Shown in pieces: positions 16,420 through 22,697 of a DNA stretch of 64,000 nucleotides. This DNA is from Poindextera sp041691315 (GTDB taxonomy: Bacteria > Pseudomonadota > Alphaproteobacteria > Caulobacterales > Caulobacteraceae). Each line of letters begins with the position of its first letter. The stretch's first letter is position 1. The position numbers and the translations under genes were made by a program. The stretch lies in NCBI GenBank assembly GCA_041691315.1, contig JBEPUW010000003.1, forward strand, positions 1 to 64,000, read 5' to 3'. Under the pieces are notes generated by a model that was not told the DNA's origin, did not search any database, and saw only the letters and a list, made by a program, of their open reading frames with translations.

Positions 16420-17240
16420 GGCCGGAGGATGTCGAAACCGTCCGCTCGCTTGTGCACGCCCGCTCAGGCGTGGTGATCGATCCGGGCAAGACGTATCAGA
16501 TCGAGACGCGGCTGGCGCCGGTGGCGCGCCGGGCCGGGTTCGCCAGCCTGCCGGACTTGGTGCAGGCGATCCGGGCGCAACGCGACGAAAAGCTGATGTG
16601 GGCGGCGACCGAAGCCCTGACCAGCAACGAGACCTGCTTTTTCCGCGACCGTATCCCCTTCGCCCAGTTCCGCGACGAGATGCTGCCGGAGCTGGTGGCG
16701 GGGCGCGGCGAGCGGCCGATCCGCATCTGGAGCGCCGCCTGCGCCACCGGCCAGGAGCCCTATTCCCTGGCCATGATCATCGAGGATGAGCGGGCCAAGC
16801 TGCACGGTGCGCGCATCGAGTTGTTCGGCTCCGACATTTCCGAGCGTTCGCTGGAAAAGGCGCAGAGTGGCCTCTACACCCAGTTCGAGGTGCAGCGGGG
16901 CCTGCCGATCCGGCTTTTGGTGCGGCATTTCGAGAAAGCCGACGAGATGTGGGCGCTGGCCCCGCGTCTGCGCCAGATGGTGCGCTGGCGGCGGATCAAC
17001 CTGTTGGCCGACCTGCGCGGCCTGGGCCAGTTCGACGTCATCTTCTGCCGCAACGTGATTTCCGGCTTCGACGAACCGACGCGCCGGCGCGTCCTGGACC
17101 AGCTGGCGCGCGCCCTGCCTGACGACGGCCGGCTGGTGCTTGGCTTCGACGAGACCGTCTCGGGCGTCACCGACGCCCTAACCCCGGTGGCGGGCCGCCG
17201 CGGCGTCTATGCGCCCACCGCCGCGCGCATCGCGGCCTAG
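16416..17240 (+). CDS. cheR: CheR-type protein-glutamate O-methyltransferase
   Basis: The 274-residue product matches CheR, which methylates glutamates of chemoreceptors with S-adenosylmethionine. The N-terminal helical domain is followed by ALTSNETCFFRD, the SAM-binding loop IWSAACATGQEPYSLAM and FDVIFCRNV, all typical. Its length equals the family norm. It is coupled to the upstream receiver by a four-base overlap. There is no CheB, CheA or chemoreceptor nearby, so it belongs to a dispersed chemotaxis set or may serve a non-motility role. Confidence 0.92.
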   Translation: MRPEDVETVRSLVHARSGVVIDPGKTYQIETRLAPVARRAGFASLPDLVQAIRAQRDEKLMWAATEALTSNETCFFRDRIPFAQFRDEMLPELVAGRGERPIRIWSAACATGQEPYSLAMIIEDERAKLHGARIELFGSDISERSLEKAQSGLYTQFEVQRGLPIRLLVRHFEKADEMWALAPRLRQMVRWRRINLLADLRGLGQFDVIFCRNVISGFDEPTRRRVLDQLARALPDDGRLVLGFDETVSGVTDALTPVAGRRGVYAPTAARIAA

Positions 17241-17290
17241 GTGCGGGCGGAAATCGCTTCACGCGTCCGCAGGCCCGCTCACAGCAAAAC

Positions 17291-17316
17291 GCCTCTCCCG
17301 TAAAGGAGAGGCGCAA
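17291..17316 (-). terminator. Intrinsic terminator of the entericidin gene
   Basis: A perfect 8-bp stem GCCTCTCC / GGAGAGGC with a six-base loop. Read on the minus strand it is followed by GTTTTG, so it fits as the terminator of the small entericidin gene ending at 17338. On the plus strand it would also lie 50 bp after cheR, but without a T-run. Confidence 0.7.
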
Positions 17317-17337
17317 AAGCCGATCTGTCGACAAACC

Positions 17338-17475
17338 CTAAGGCGTGGCGGCTTTCGCCGTGTCGGTGACCGCGTGGCCAACGTCACTGACGTCATGACC
17401 GGCGCCGGCCACGGTGTGGCAAGCGGATACGGCCAGTCCGGCGGCGAAGATCGCCAATAGGACAAATTTGCGCAT
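17338..17475 (-). CDS. Entericidin A/B-like small lipoprotein
   Basis: A 45-residue product: a basic start MRKF, a hydrophobic signal, the lipobox AVSAC (Cys at 19), then a short Gly/His/Val-rich mature part with repeats like AGHDVSDVGHAV. This is the layout of the entericidin EcnA/EcnB family of tiny membrane lipoproteins, linked in enterics to stationary-phase lysis. A GGGAGA ribosome site is present. An EcfG-type promoter lies 37 bp upstream, overlapping the end of phyK, so expression is likely driven by the stress sigma factor encoded two genes away. It is too short to be found by length-filtered gene calling. Confidence 0.85.
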   Translation of the reverse strand: MRKFVLLAIFAAGLAVSACHTVAGAGHDVSDVGHAVTDTAKAATP

Positions 17476-17511
17476 AGCGCGGTCTCCCTTTGAAAATACC
17501 TGTCAAGACCG

Positions 17512-17536
17512 AACGGCTAAGCGGCGGCTCGGTTCC
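17512..17536 (-). promoter_or_regulatory. EcfG/SigT-type promoter of the entericidin gene
   Basis: On the minus strand the sequence is GGAAC-N16-CGTT, which exactly matches the consensus of alphaproteobacterial general-stress sigma factors (EcfG/SigT). The -35 element is within the 3' end of phyK, and the -10 element is in the spacer before the entericidin. The predicted transcript starts about 30 bases before the ATG at 17475. Confidence 0.85.
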
Positions 17537-19244
17537 CCTTTGGCCGGGCCTGCGCCTTGACCCCGCCGGCGCCCTTGGCCTGGGGCGTCGGGAAGATCAG
17601 CCTGGCGGTGACGCCGCCCTGGTTGTTGGCGGCCAGCTCCATGCGCCCGCGTAGCTGGCGGGCGAAGGCCGTCATCAGGGCGCGACCGACGCCGGTTCCG
17701 TCGAGTTCCGGCGCGACGCCGGAGCCTTCATCGATGATCGACAGTTCGGCCGCCTCGCCGTTCACTGTGAAGCGCACGTGCAGCATGCCGCCGCGATGCG
17801 CCAGGGCGTGTTTCTGCGCATTGCTTATCGCCTCGACGGCAAAGAGAGCCAGCGGGGCCAGCTTGTCCGGGTCGATGATCAGTTCGTCGGCCTGCAGTTC
17901 GGTGGCGATCAGCTCGCCGTGCTCCTGTTGCTCGACGATCAGCTGGGCGACCAGGTCGCCGAGGAACTGGCGGATGTCGACGCGCTTGAGATCGACGCCC
18001 TGGTAGAGCGCCCGATAGATCAATGCCATGGCGTTGATGCGCTGGCGGGTGTCGAACATCGCTTCGCGTGCGGCGGGGTCGGTCAGGGCGCGCTGCTGCA
18101 TCGACAGCAGCGAGGAGATCACCTGCAGATTGTTGCGCACCCGGTGATGGATCTCGCGCATCAGCGCGTCCTTCTGCGCCAGCGAGTCGAGCAGCGAGTG
18201 GTCGCGGGTCTGGATGGCGTCGGCCATGGTGGCCAGCGAATAGGCCAGGTCGCGGATTTCCGGCGGCGCGCTCTCGGCCTGCACCGGGCGCACGGTGAAG
18301 CGGCCGCGCGCATAGATGCTGGCGATGCGCTGCAGATAGTGCAGCCAGCGCACCACCACCCGTTCGGTCACCACCATGACGGCGACCAGGGCGGTCAGGA
18401 AGGCCAACAGCGGAAAGACCACGCCTGAGAGCGGGTTCAGCCTGGCCCAGGTGAACCAGCCCTGGGACGGGGCCGACAGCACCACGAAGACGTCGCCCAT
18501 CAGCGGCGCGGCCGAATAGACCCGCGCATCACCGCGCTGATCGAGGCCATAGTCGACCACCGAGCCCCGCGCCTTGACTTTCTGCAGATCGAGCACCGGG
18601 TTGCTGGGAAAGGCTGACGGGTCGGTGCGGGTCAAGAGCCGCCCCTGGCTGTCGGCCAGCGCCACTTCGGTACCGACGGGCAGGGCCGGGTCGGATTGGG
18701 TGGGGCGCAGGCTCTTCAGGCCGATGACGGCGGCGACCACGCCCTCGAAATCGCCCTCGGACGAGGTGATGCGCTCGGCCGCCAGCAGCGCCGGTTCGCC
18801 GGGGCTGAACACGTCCGGCGCGCGCACCGCCAGCGAGGTTTCGCCAAAGGCCAGGCGCGCGAACCAGTCGCTGGTCCGCCGCGTCGGATCGGCCGGGACG
18901 GGCGCCGCCGAGCAGACGTCCTGGCCTGCGGTATCGAAGCGGATCAGGTTTTCGTAGCCGCCCAGCCGGTGGCTGATCTCGGTGAGGCGTTCAGGGCATT
19001 GCGGGCCGATCACCTGGGGGGCCAGCGTCTCCAAGAGCACGCTCGCGCCTTCCATGCGCGCGCGCGCGGTCGCGGCGCTGCGCGCGGCGGCCAGGGCGAG
19101 GTTGGTGCGTTCCTCGTCGGCATCCTTCTTGTAGGCGACGCCGACCTGGATCGCGCCCAGCAGCAGCACCGGCAACAGGGCGAGCGCCAAGGCCGCTCCC
19201 AGGCGGAAACGAATGGTGGTCAGCGCCCCCGCCAACCTTTGCAT
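17517..19244 (-). CDS. phyK: Sensor histidine kinase PhyK (HisKA_2/HWE type)
   Basis: A 575-residue membrane kinase. A first helix (about residues 13-33), a periplasmic sensor region of about 230 residues with a Cys pair, a second helix (about 275-300) and a HAMP-like linker lead to a HisKA_2 dimerisation domain, REIHHRVRNNLQVISSLLSM (His at about 366), and an HATPase domain ending in DEGSGVAPE and TGVGRALM. In Caulobacter the kinase at this position phosphorylates the anti-anti-sigma factor PhyR to open the general stress response. It lies 13 bp downstream of sigT on the same strand and is likely co-transcribed. Confidence 0.92.
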   Translation of the reverse strand: MQRLAGALTTIRFRLGAALALALLPVLLLGAIQVGVAYKKDADEERTNLALAAARSAATARARMEGASVLLETLAPQVIGPQCPERLTEISHRLGGYENLIRFDTAGQDVCSAAPVPADPTRRTSDWFARLAFGETSLAVRAPDVFSPGEPALLAAERITSSEGDFEGVVAAVIGLKSLRPTQSDPALPVGTEVALADSQGRLLTRTDPSAFPSNPVLDLQKVKARGSVVDYGLDQRGDARVYSAAPLMGDVFVVLSAPSQGWFTWARLNPLSGVVFPLLAFLTALVAVMVVTERVVVRWLHYLQRIASIYARGRFTVRPVQAESAPPEIRDLAYSLATMADAIQTRDHSLLDSLAQKDALMREIHHRVRNNLQVISSLLSMQQRALTDPAAREAMFDTRQRINAMALIYRALYQGVDLKRVDIRQFLGDLVAQLIVEQQEHGELIATELQADELIIDPDKLAPLALFAVEAISNAQKHALAHRGGMLHVRFTVNGEAAELSIIDEGSGVAPELDGTGVGRALMTAFARQLRGRMELAANNQGGVTARLIFPTPQAKGAGGVKAQARPKGNRAAA

Positions 19245-19257
19245 GGCTCCATCGTCC

Positions 19258-19863
19258 TTAACGGGTCTGGCCCAGATGCTCGGCGGCGGCCAGGATCGAA
19301 TTCATCGCATCGCTGGCCGAGCGGCCGTCGCGATCGTAGGCGCCGGTTTCCAATATGCCCTGCAGCGCGCGCCTGGCGCGGCTGACCCGGCTTTTCACCG
19401 TGCCGACCGCGCAACCGCAAATCTCGGCCGCCTCCTCATAGGCGAAGCCGCCGGCCCCGACCAGGATCAGGGCTTCGCGCTGTTCGGCCGGCAGCATGCT
19501 CAGGCCAAGGCGCAACTCGTCCAGCGCCACCGGCGACTGCGGGTCGTCGACCGCGACCAGGGTCCGCTCGGCGGCGTCCTGGTCGAGCTGGGTCTGGCGC
19601 CACGAGCGGCGCTTCTCCGAATAGAACTGGTTGCGCAGGATCATGAAGGTCCAGGCCTTCATGTTGGTGCCCATCTGATAGGAGGCGCGCGCGTCCCAGG
19701 CCTTCATCAGAGCGTCCTGGGCGAGGTCGTCGGCGCTGGCCTGCTCGCCAGTGAGCGTGCGGGCGAAGGCGCGCAGATGCGGAATCAGCGCCACCAGTTC
19801 GCGCTTGAATCGGCCCTCCATTGCCGGATCGGCGCCGCCTGTCGCGGCGCGCTCACGTGTCAT
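19258..19863 (-). CDS. sigT: General stress ECF sigma factor SigT/EcfG
   Basis: A 201-residue ECF15-group sigma factor. Region 2 shows DDLAQDALMKAWDARASY and WTFMILRNQFYSEKRR; region 4 shows LPAEQREALILVG, then FAYEEAAEICGCAVGTVKSRVSRAR. It is sequestered by NepR and released when phosphorylated PhyR binds NepR. The ATG at 19863 overlaps the nepR stop by 11 bp, which implies translational coupling so that anti-sigma and sigma are made together. An in-frame start 14 codons upstream is less likely. Its own promoter class (GGAAC-N16-CGTT) stands before nepR, giving positive feedback. Confidence 0.95.
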   Translation of the reverse strand: MTRERAATGGADPAMEGRFKRELVALIPHLRAFARTLTGEQASADDLAQDALMKAWDARASYQMGTNMKAWTFMILRNQFYSEKRRSWRQTQLDQDAAERTLVAVDDPQSPVALDELRLGLSMLPAEQREALILVGAGGFAYEEAAEICGCAVGTVKSRVSRARRALQGILETGAYDRDGRSASDAMNSILAAAEHLGQTR

Positions 19864-20083
19864 CGCCGCCCTTCGCGTTCTCGTCGTGCCGGCGCAGTAT
19901 ATCAAGGAAGTCGTCGGGAACCGGCTCGTTGACCACCCGGTCGAACATCTGGCGCAGCTTTACGCCGATGGCTTGCTGGCGCAGGCGCGCCTCGTCGAGC
20001 GCCCGCCGCGGCGCGCGCTTCGCGGCCTCGGCCTGCTCGTCCTCGCGGTCCAAAGCGCGCCCCCCTTCGTAGTGCAACGTCAT
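19853..20083 (-). CDS. nepR: Anti-sigma factor NepR
   Basis: The 76-residue product has the NepR core AIGVKLRQMFDRVVNEPVPD followed by DFLDILRRHDE, the two helices that bind SigT or, alternatively, phosphorylated PhyR. The N- and C-termini are charged and probably disordered, as in the family. The ATG at 20083 is required because an upstream candidate start (20110) would lie within the -10 element of the promoter at 20109-20133. Confidence 0.95.
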   Translation of the reverse strand: MTLHYEGGRALDREDEQAEAAKRAPRRALDEARLRQQAIGVKLRQMFDRVVNEPVPDDFLDILRRHDENAKGGDDT

Positions 20084-20108
20084 GATATAAAATGCTCCGG
20101 CCACCGCC

Positions 20109-20133
20109 AACGCGTATGATCGCCCATGGTTCC
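20109..20133 (-). promoter_or_regulatory. EcfG/SigT-type promoter of nepR-sigT
   Basis: Read on the minus strand, GGAAC-N16-CGTT matches the EcfG consensus exactly. It ends 26 bp upstream of the nepR ATG, which implies autoregulation of the nepR-sigT(-phyK) operon. It is back to back with the phyR promoter at 20153-20177. Confidence 0.9.
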
Positions 20134-20152
20134 AGGAAAACAGGCTTTACCG

Positions 20153-20177
20153 GGAACCAAGCGCCAAGCGTTGCGTT
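20153..20177 (+). promoter_or_regulatory. EcfG/SigT-type promoter of phyR
   Basis: GGAAC-N16-CGTT on the plus strand, an exact match to the EcfG consensus, located 82 bp before the phyR ATG. Together with the site on the other strand it makes the core regulators a divergent, self-activating pair. Confidence 0.9.
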
Positions 20178-20259
20178 TCAACCACTTGCGCCGTCTCACC
20201 GGCGGCATCATCGTGTGGTCGTCCTCGCGCGCCGTACAGGCCGCGAAAAGGGGGAGTAA

Positions 20260-21060
20260 ATGAGTCTTCTAGCCCGACTGGCTCCACATCTTCCCTATGT
20301 GCGCCGCTATGCGCGCGCGCTCACCGGCGACCAGCCGGCCGGCGACGCCTATGTGCGGGTGGCGCTGGAGGCGCTGGCGGCCGGCGAGCGGACGCTTGAG
20401 CCCAATATGAGCCCCAGGGTGGCGCTCTATCACGTCTTCCACGCCATCTGGTGCTCGACCGGCGCCCAGCTCGAGGACCGTTCCGGCGACCTGGCCGCGA
20501 CCGGCGACGACCCTTCCTCCAGGCTGATGCGTATTGCGCCCAGGTCGCGCCAGGCCTTTCTGCTCACCGCGCTCGAAGGCTTCACCCCCAGCGAGACGGC
20601 GCAGATTCTCGACGCCGATTTCCCGGAGGTCGAGCAGCTGATCGCCGAGGCGCAGAGAGAGATCGACGCCGAACTGGCCACCGACGTGCTGATCATCGAG
20701 GACGAACCGGTGATCGCCGCCGATATCGAGGCCTTGGCGCGTGAGCTCGGCCATAACGTCGTCGATATCGCCGCCACCCGCACCGAGGCGATCGGGGCCG
20801 TCGCCAAGCACAAGCCCGGCCTGATCCTGGCCGACATCCAGCTGGCCGACGGCTCGTCCGGCATCGACGCGGTCAAGGAGATCCTCGGCAAGTTCGACGT
20901 GCCGGTGATCTTCATCACCGCCTTTCCCGAACGGCTTCTGACCGGAGAGCGGCCAGAGCCGACCTTCCTGATCACCAAGCCGTTCCAGCCGGAAACGGTG
21001 AAGGCGGCGATCGGCCAGGCGCTGTTCTTCCATCCCGCGCGGGACAAGGCGCCGGCTTAG
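20260..21060 (+). CDS. phyR: Anti-anti-sigma response regulator PhyR
   Basis: A 266-residue protein with an N-terminal sigma-factor-like (EcfG-like) domain of about 135 residues and a C-terminal receiver. The phospho-acceptor is D192 in LILADIQLADG. The receiver carries the subgroup motif FITAFPERLL (Thr in the switch position) and the Lys in ITKPF. When phosphorylated, the sigma-like domain binds NepR and frees SigT. A GGGGGAG ribosome site lies just before the ATG. Confidence 0.96.
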   Translation: MSLLARLAPHLPYVRRYARALTGDQPAGDAYVRVALEALAAGERTLEPNMSPRVALYHVFHAIWCSTGAQLEDRSGDLAATGDDPSSRLMRIAPRSRQAFLLTALEGFTPSETAQILDADFPEVEQLIAEAQREIDAELATDVLIIEDEPVIAADIEALARELGHNVVDIAATRTEAIGAVAKHKPGLILADIQLADGSSGIDAVKEILGKFDVPVIFITAFPERLLTGERPEPTFLITKPFQPETVKAAIGQALFFHPARDKAPA

Positions 21061-21068
21061 GGCCTCAG

Positions 21069-21095
21069 CCGCGCCGCCTTAAGACGGCGGCGCGG
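21069..21095. terminator. Bidirectional GC-rich hairpin
   Basis: CCGCGCCGCC and GGCGGCGCGG form a perfect 10-bp stem with a seven-base loop, exactly between the convergent ends of phyR (21060) and the minus-strand membrane protein (21079), overlapping the latter's last codons. There is no T-run, so termination efficiency is uncertain. Confidence 0.5.
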
Positions 21096-21333
21096 CGCTC
21101 TGGATCGGTTGCGACGGCGGCGCGTGGAAGGTTTGCGATATCGCGGGTCGCTTTGCGTTGTTCACCTCGCTCGCCGCCAGTTGCGGCGCGCGATAAATCC
21201 AGGCCGCGATCAGAGCGACCGCCGCCAGAATGACGGAAATGACCAGCACCACCAAGACATCCCGACCCTTGCGGCCCTGGCGCGCGTCAGTCGCCGCCAG
21301 CTCGGGGGCGTGGGACGGTTCGGACTGCGTCAT
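21079..21333 (-). CDS. Small single-helix membrane protein, unknown function
   Basis: An 84-residue product: a charged N-terminus (DARQGRKGRD), one transmembrane helix (VLVVLVISVILAAVALIAAW) and a Pro/Gln/Ser-rich tail outside. I do not recognise the family. The ATG at 21333 has a strong AAGGAG ribosome site; a longer reading frame upstream runs into the stress-RNA promoter region and is rejected. It lies between phyR and the gsrN candidate, so a stress role is possible. A weak EcfG-like site (GGATC-N17-CGTT, one mismatch) is about 40 bp upstream. Confidence 0.72.
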   Translation of the reverse strand: MTQSEPSHAPELAATDARQGRKGRDVLVVLVISVILAAVALIAAWIYRAPQLAASEVNNAKRPAISQTFHAPPSQPIQSAAPPS

Positions 21334-21445
21334 GGCGAGTCTCCTTTTCAAGAGCAACAACGCTCGCCGTATCAACGTGCGGGCGGGCTCGAACGATCCG
21401 CCGGGGCGACCCGCGCCGTGGTCGCAAAAAAATATCGGGGCTGCG

Positions 21446-21471
21446 GGAACCCATCTGAAAGTTGAGCCGTT
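21446..21471 (+). promoter_or_regulatory. EcfG/SigT-type promoter of the gsrN candidate
   Basis: GGAAC-N17-CGTT on the plus strand, matching the EcfG consensus with the longer spacer. No protein gene follows on this strand. What follows is a structured, C-rich hairpin and then a terminator, as expected for a small RNA. Confidence 0.75.
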
Positions 21472-21477
21472 TGTGCG

Positions 21478-21598
21478 TTGCGGAGGCGGCGACGCCCCCC
21501 CGACTTGAGGCTGGCGAGAGCCAGCCAGCCGCCTCCGCACCCTTTTCTCGATGATGCAACTTCCAAAAGGCGGCTCTTGAGGAGCCGCCTATTTCTTG
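21478..21598 (+). ncRNA. gsrN: Candidate general-stress small RNA GsrN
   Basis: A transcript starting about seven bases after the EcfG-type -10 would be about 120 nt. The 5' half is closed by a perfect 12-bp stem (21479-21490 with 21528-21539) that holds a run of seven C (21495-21501) and a nested hairpin GGCTGGC-GAGA-GCCAGCC. A short linker leads to a 9-bp terminator stem at 21568-21590 with a T-rich tail. As I recall, Caulobacter GsrN is a SigT-dependent sRNA of about this size with a C-rich 5' loop that binds katG mRNA, is processed into 5' and 3' pieces, and often lies near the GSR genes. Structure, promoter and position agree; identity is inferred, not aligned. Confidence 0.75.
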
Positions 21599-21600
21599 GC
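21568..21600. terminator. Bidirectional intrinsic terminator
   Basis: AGGCGGCTC-TTGAG-GAGCCGCCT is a perfect 9-bp stem. On the plus strand it is followed by ATTTCTT and would end the gsrN candidate. On the minus strand it is followed by TTTGG and would end the OmpA-like gene whose stop is at 21607. Confidence 0.8.
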
Positions 21601-21606
21601 CGCCGC

Positions 21607-22026
21607 CTAAGGCGTCACGAAGTGGACGCTGACCTGGGCGCTGTGGCGCAGCAGGGCCAGCCCGTGATTGGGGCCGCTGGCCTGCACCACCGGGGTCGGC
21701 GAGGCCAGCCCATCGGCGGCCAGCGCCTTGGCCACCGCGGCGGCGCGCCTGGACGCAAGGCCTGTGTCGTCGCCAAGGCCGCTGATCGCCAGGCCGGCGA
21801 CCGGGCAGCTGGTGGCGCGGGCAACCGAGGCGGAAATCACCTGCAGGGCGCCGGCGCTGAGTTCGGCGGAATGCTGATCGAAATAGATCGGGAAGCTGAA
21901 ATCGGCGCAGGCGGTCGCCTTGACCAGGGGCGTCGAGCGCGAGTTGGTGCAGGCGGGCAGGCCGGCGCCAAGCGCGGCGATCGCGGCCGCGGCCGCCATC
22001 CGTCGAACCCACAAACGACTATCCAT
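21607..22026 (-). CDS. OmpA-like lipoprotein
   Basis: A 139-residue protein with a lipoprotein signal (lipobox GLPAC, Cys at about 26). Its domain resembles the OmpA C-terminal peptidoglycan-binding fold: FPIYFDQHSAELSAGA, a central strand with SGLGDDTG in place of the usual GHTDxxG, and SRRAAAVAKALAADG. The match is degenerate, so peptidoglycan binding is uncertain. It converges on the gsrN candidate and shares its terminator. Position in the stress locus suggests, but does not prove, a role in envelope stress. Confidence 0.75.
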   Translation of the reverse strand: MDSRLWVRRMAAAAAIAALGAGLPACTNSRSTPLVKATACADFSFPIYFDQHSAELSAGALQVISASVARATSCPVAGLAISGLGDDTGLASRRAAAVAKALAADGLASPTPVVQASGPNHGLALLRHSAQVSVHFVTP

Positions 22027-22077
22027 CGAAACCCCTCCCGCGAAGCGGCCCGATCAGGAGCCGACTGCATGGTGACT

Positions 22078-22103
22078 GGAACCTTGGCCGCGGCCAACCC
22101 GTT
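22078..22103 (+). promoter_or_regulatory. EcfG/SigT-type promoter upstream of the 22158 gene
   Basis: GGAAC-N17-CGTT on the plus strand, 54 bp before the ATG at 22158. It matches the EcfG consensus with the 17-base spacer, which places the downstream membrane protein in the stress regulon. Confidence 0.7.
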
Positions 22104-22157
22104 TCCTTGACGCAGACCGTCGCCTGGCTCCTGGCGACGCCCTTGGAGCTTTAAGTC

Positions 22158-22601
22158 ATGGCCTTCTGGCGTTTCGCCAACCGTTCCGACACCGTCCAGC
22201 CCGGGGTGGTGCAGCCCGTGGCTGTCCAGCCCGTGGCCGTGGTCGATCCGAAGACCTACGACGCCGACATGCGGCGCGCCTACGACCATGGCCGCCAGGA
22301 CGAACGTTCGCGCCGGCGCGGCGGCTTTGGGCCGCTCGGCGTCATCCTGGTATTGATCGCCGCGGTCGGCGTCATCCTGGTGGTGTTCGCCATCCGCGAA
22401 GGGTCGTTCTCGGCCGGCGGCGCGGTGGTGGACAACAAGCTGGTGCAGGCGACCAGCGGCGTCACGCCGGCGATCGACAACGCCGCGTCGACCACCGGGT
22501 CGGCGCTGGAGAACGCCGGGCAGAATCTGAAGGATCAGGGCGCGGCCATCGCCGGCAGCAGCACGCCGGACTCGAGCGCGCCGGCCAGCGGCGCGCCCTA
22601 A
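22158..22601 (+). CDS. Single-helix membrane protein, likely stress-regulated
   Basis: A 147-residue protein. The N-terminus has a short near-repeat (VVQPVAV, twice), then a charged stretch (YDHGRQDERSRRRGG), one transmembrane helix (GVILVLIAAVGVILVVFAI), and an Ala/Ser/Gly-rich tail (NAASTTGSALENAGQNLKDQG) that resembles amphipathic LEA- or apolipoprotein-like repeats. I do not recognise a named family. An EcfG-type promoter directly upstream suggests induction by SigT. Confidence 0.78.
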   Translation: MAFWRFANRSDTVQPGVVQPVAVQPVAVVDPKTYDADMRRAYDHGRQDERSRRRGGFGPLGVILVLIAAVGVILVVFAIREGSFSAGGAVVDNKLVQATSGVTPAIDNAASTTGSALENAGQNLKDQGAAIAGSSTPDSSAPASGAP

Positions 22602-22611
22602 GTGGGCGGCT

Positions 22612-22680
22612 AGAGCGGGTTGAGGAAAAGTGTGAGCGGTTTTCCGCTCGCAACCCGCTCCAACGCTTAGTGATCGATCA
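22612..22680. repeat. Intergenic palindromic repeat
   Basis: Outer arms GAGCGGGTTG (22613-22622) and CAACCCGCTC (22651-22660) are perfectly complementary and enclose a second hairpin GAGCGG-TTTT-CCGCTC. About 10 bp later comes the palindrome TGATCGATCA. I recall similar units as widespread intergenic repeats in alphaproteobacteria; only one copy is in this window. It lies between convergent genes and could also act as a terminator. Confidence 0.65.
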
Positions 22681-22697
22681 CGTTTATGAATTGTGAT

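Noticed and set aside
19864..19905. Upstream start for sigT at 19905
   Set aside because: It would overlap most of the end of nepR; the family N-terminus and coupling geometry favour 19863.
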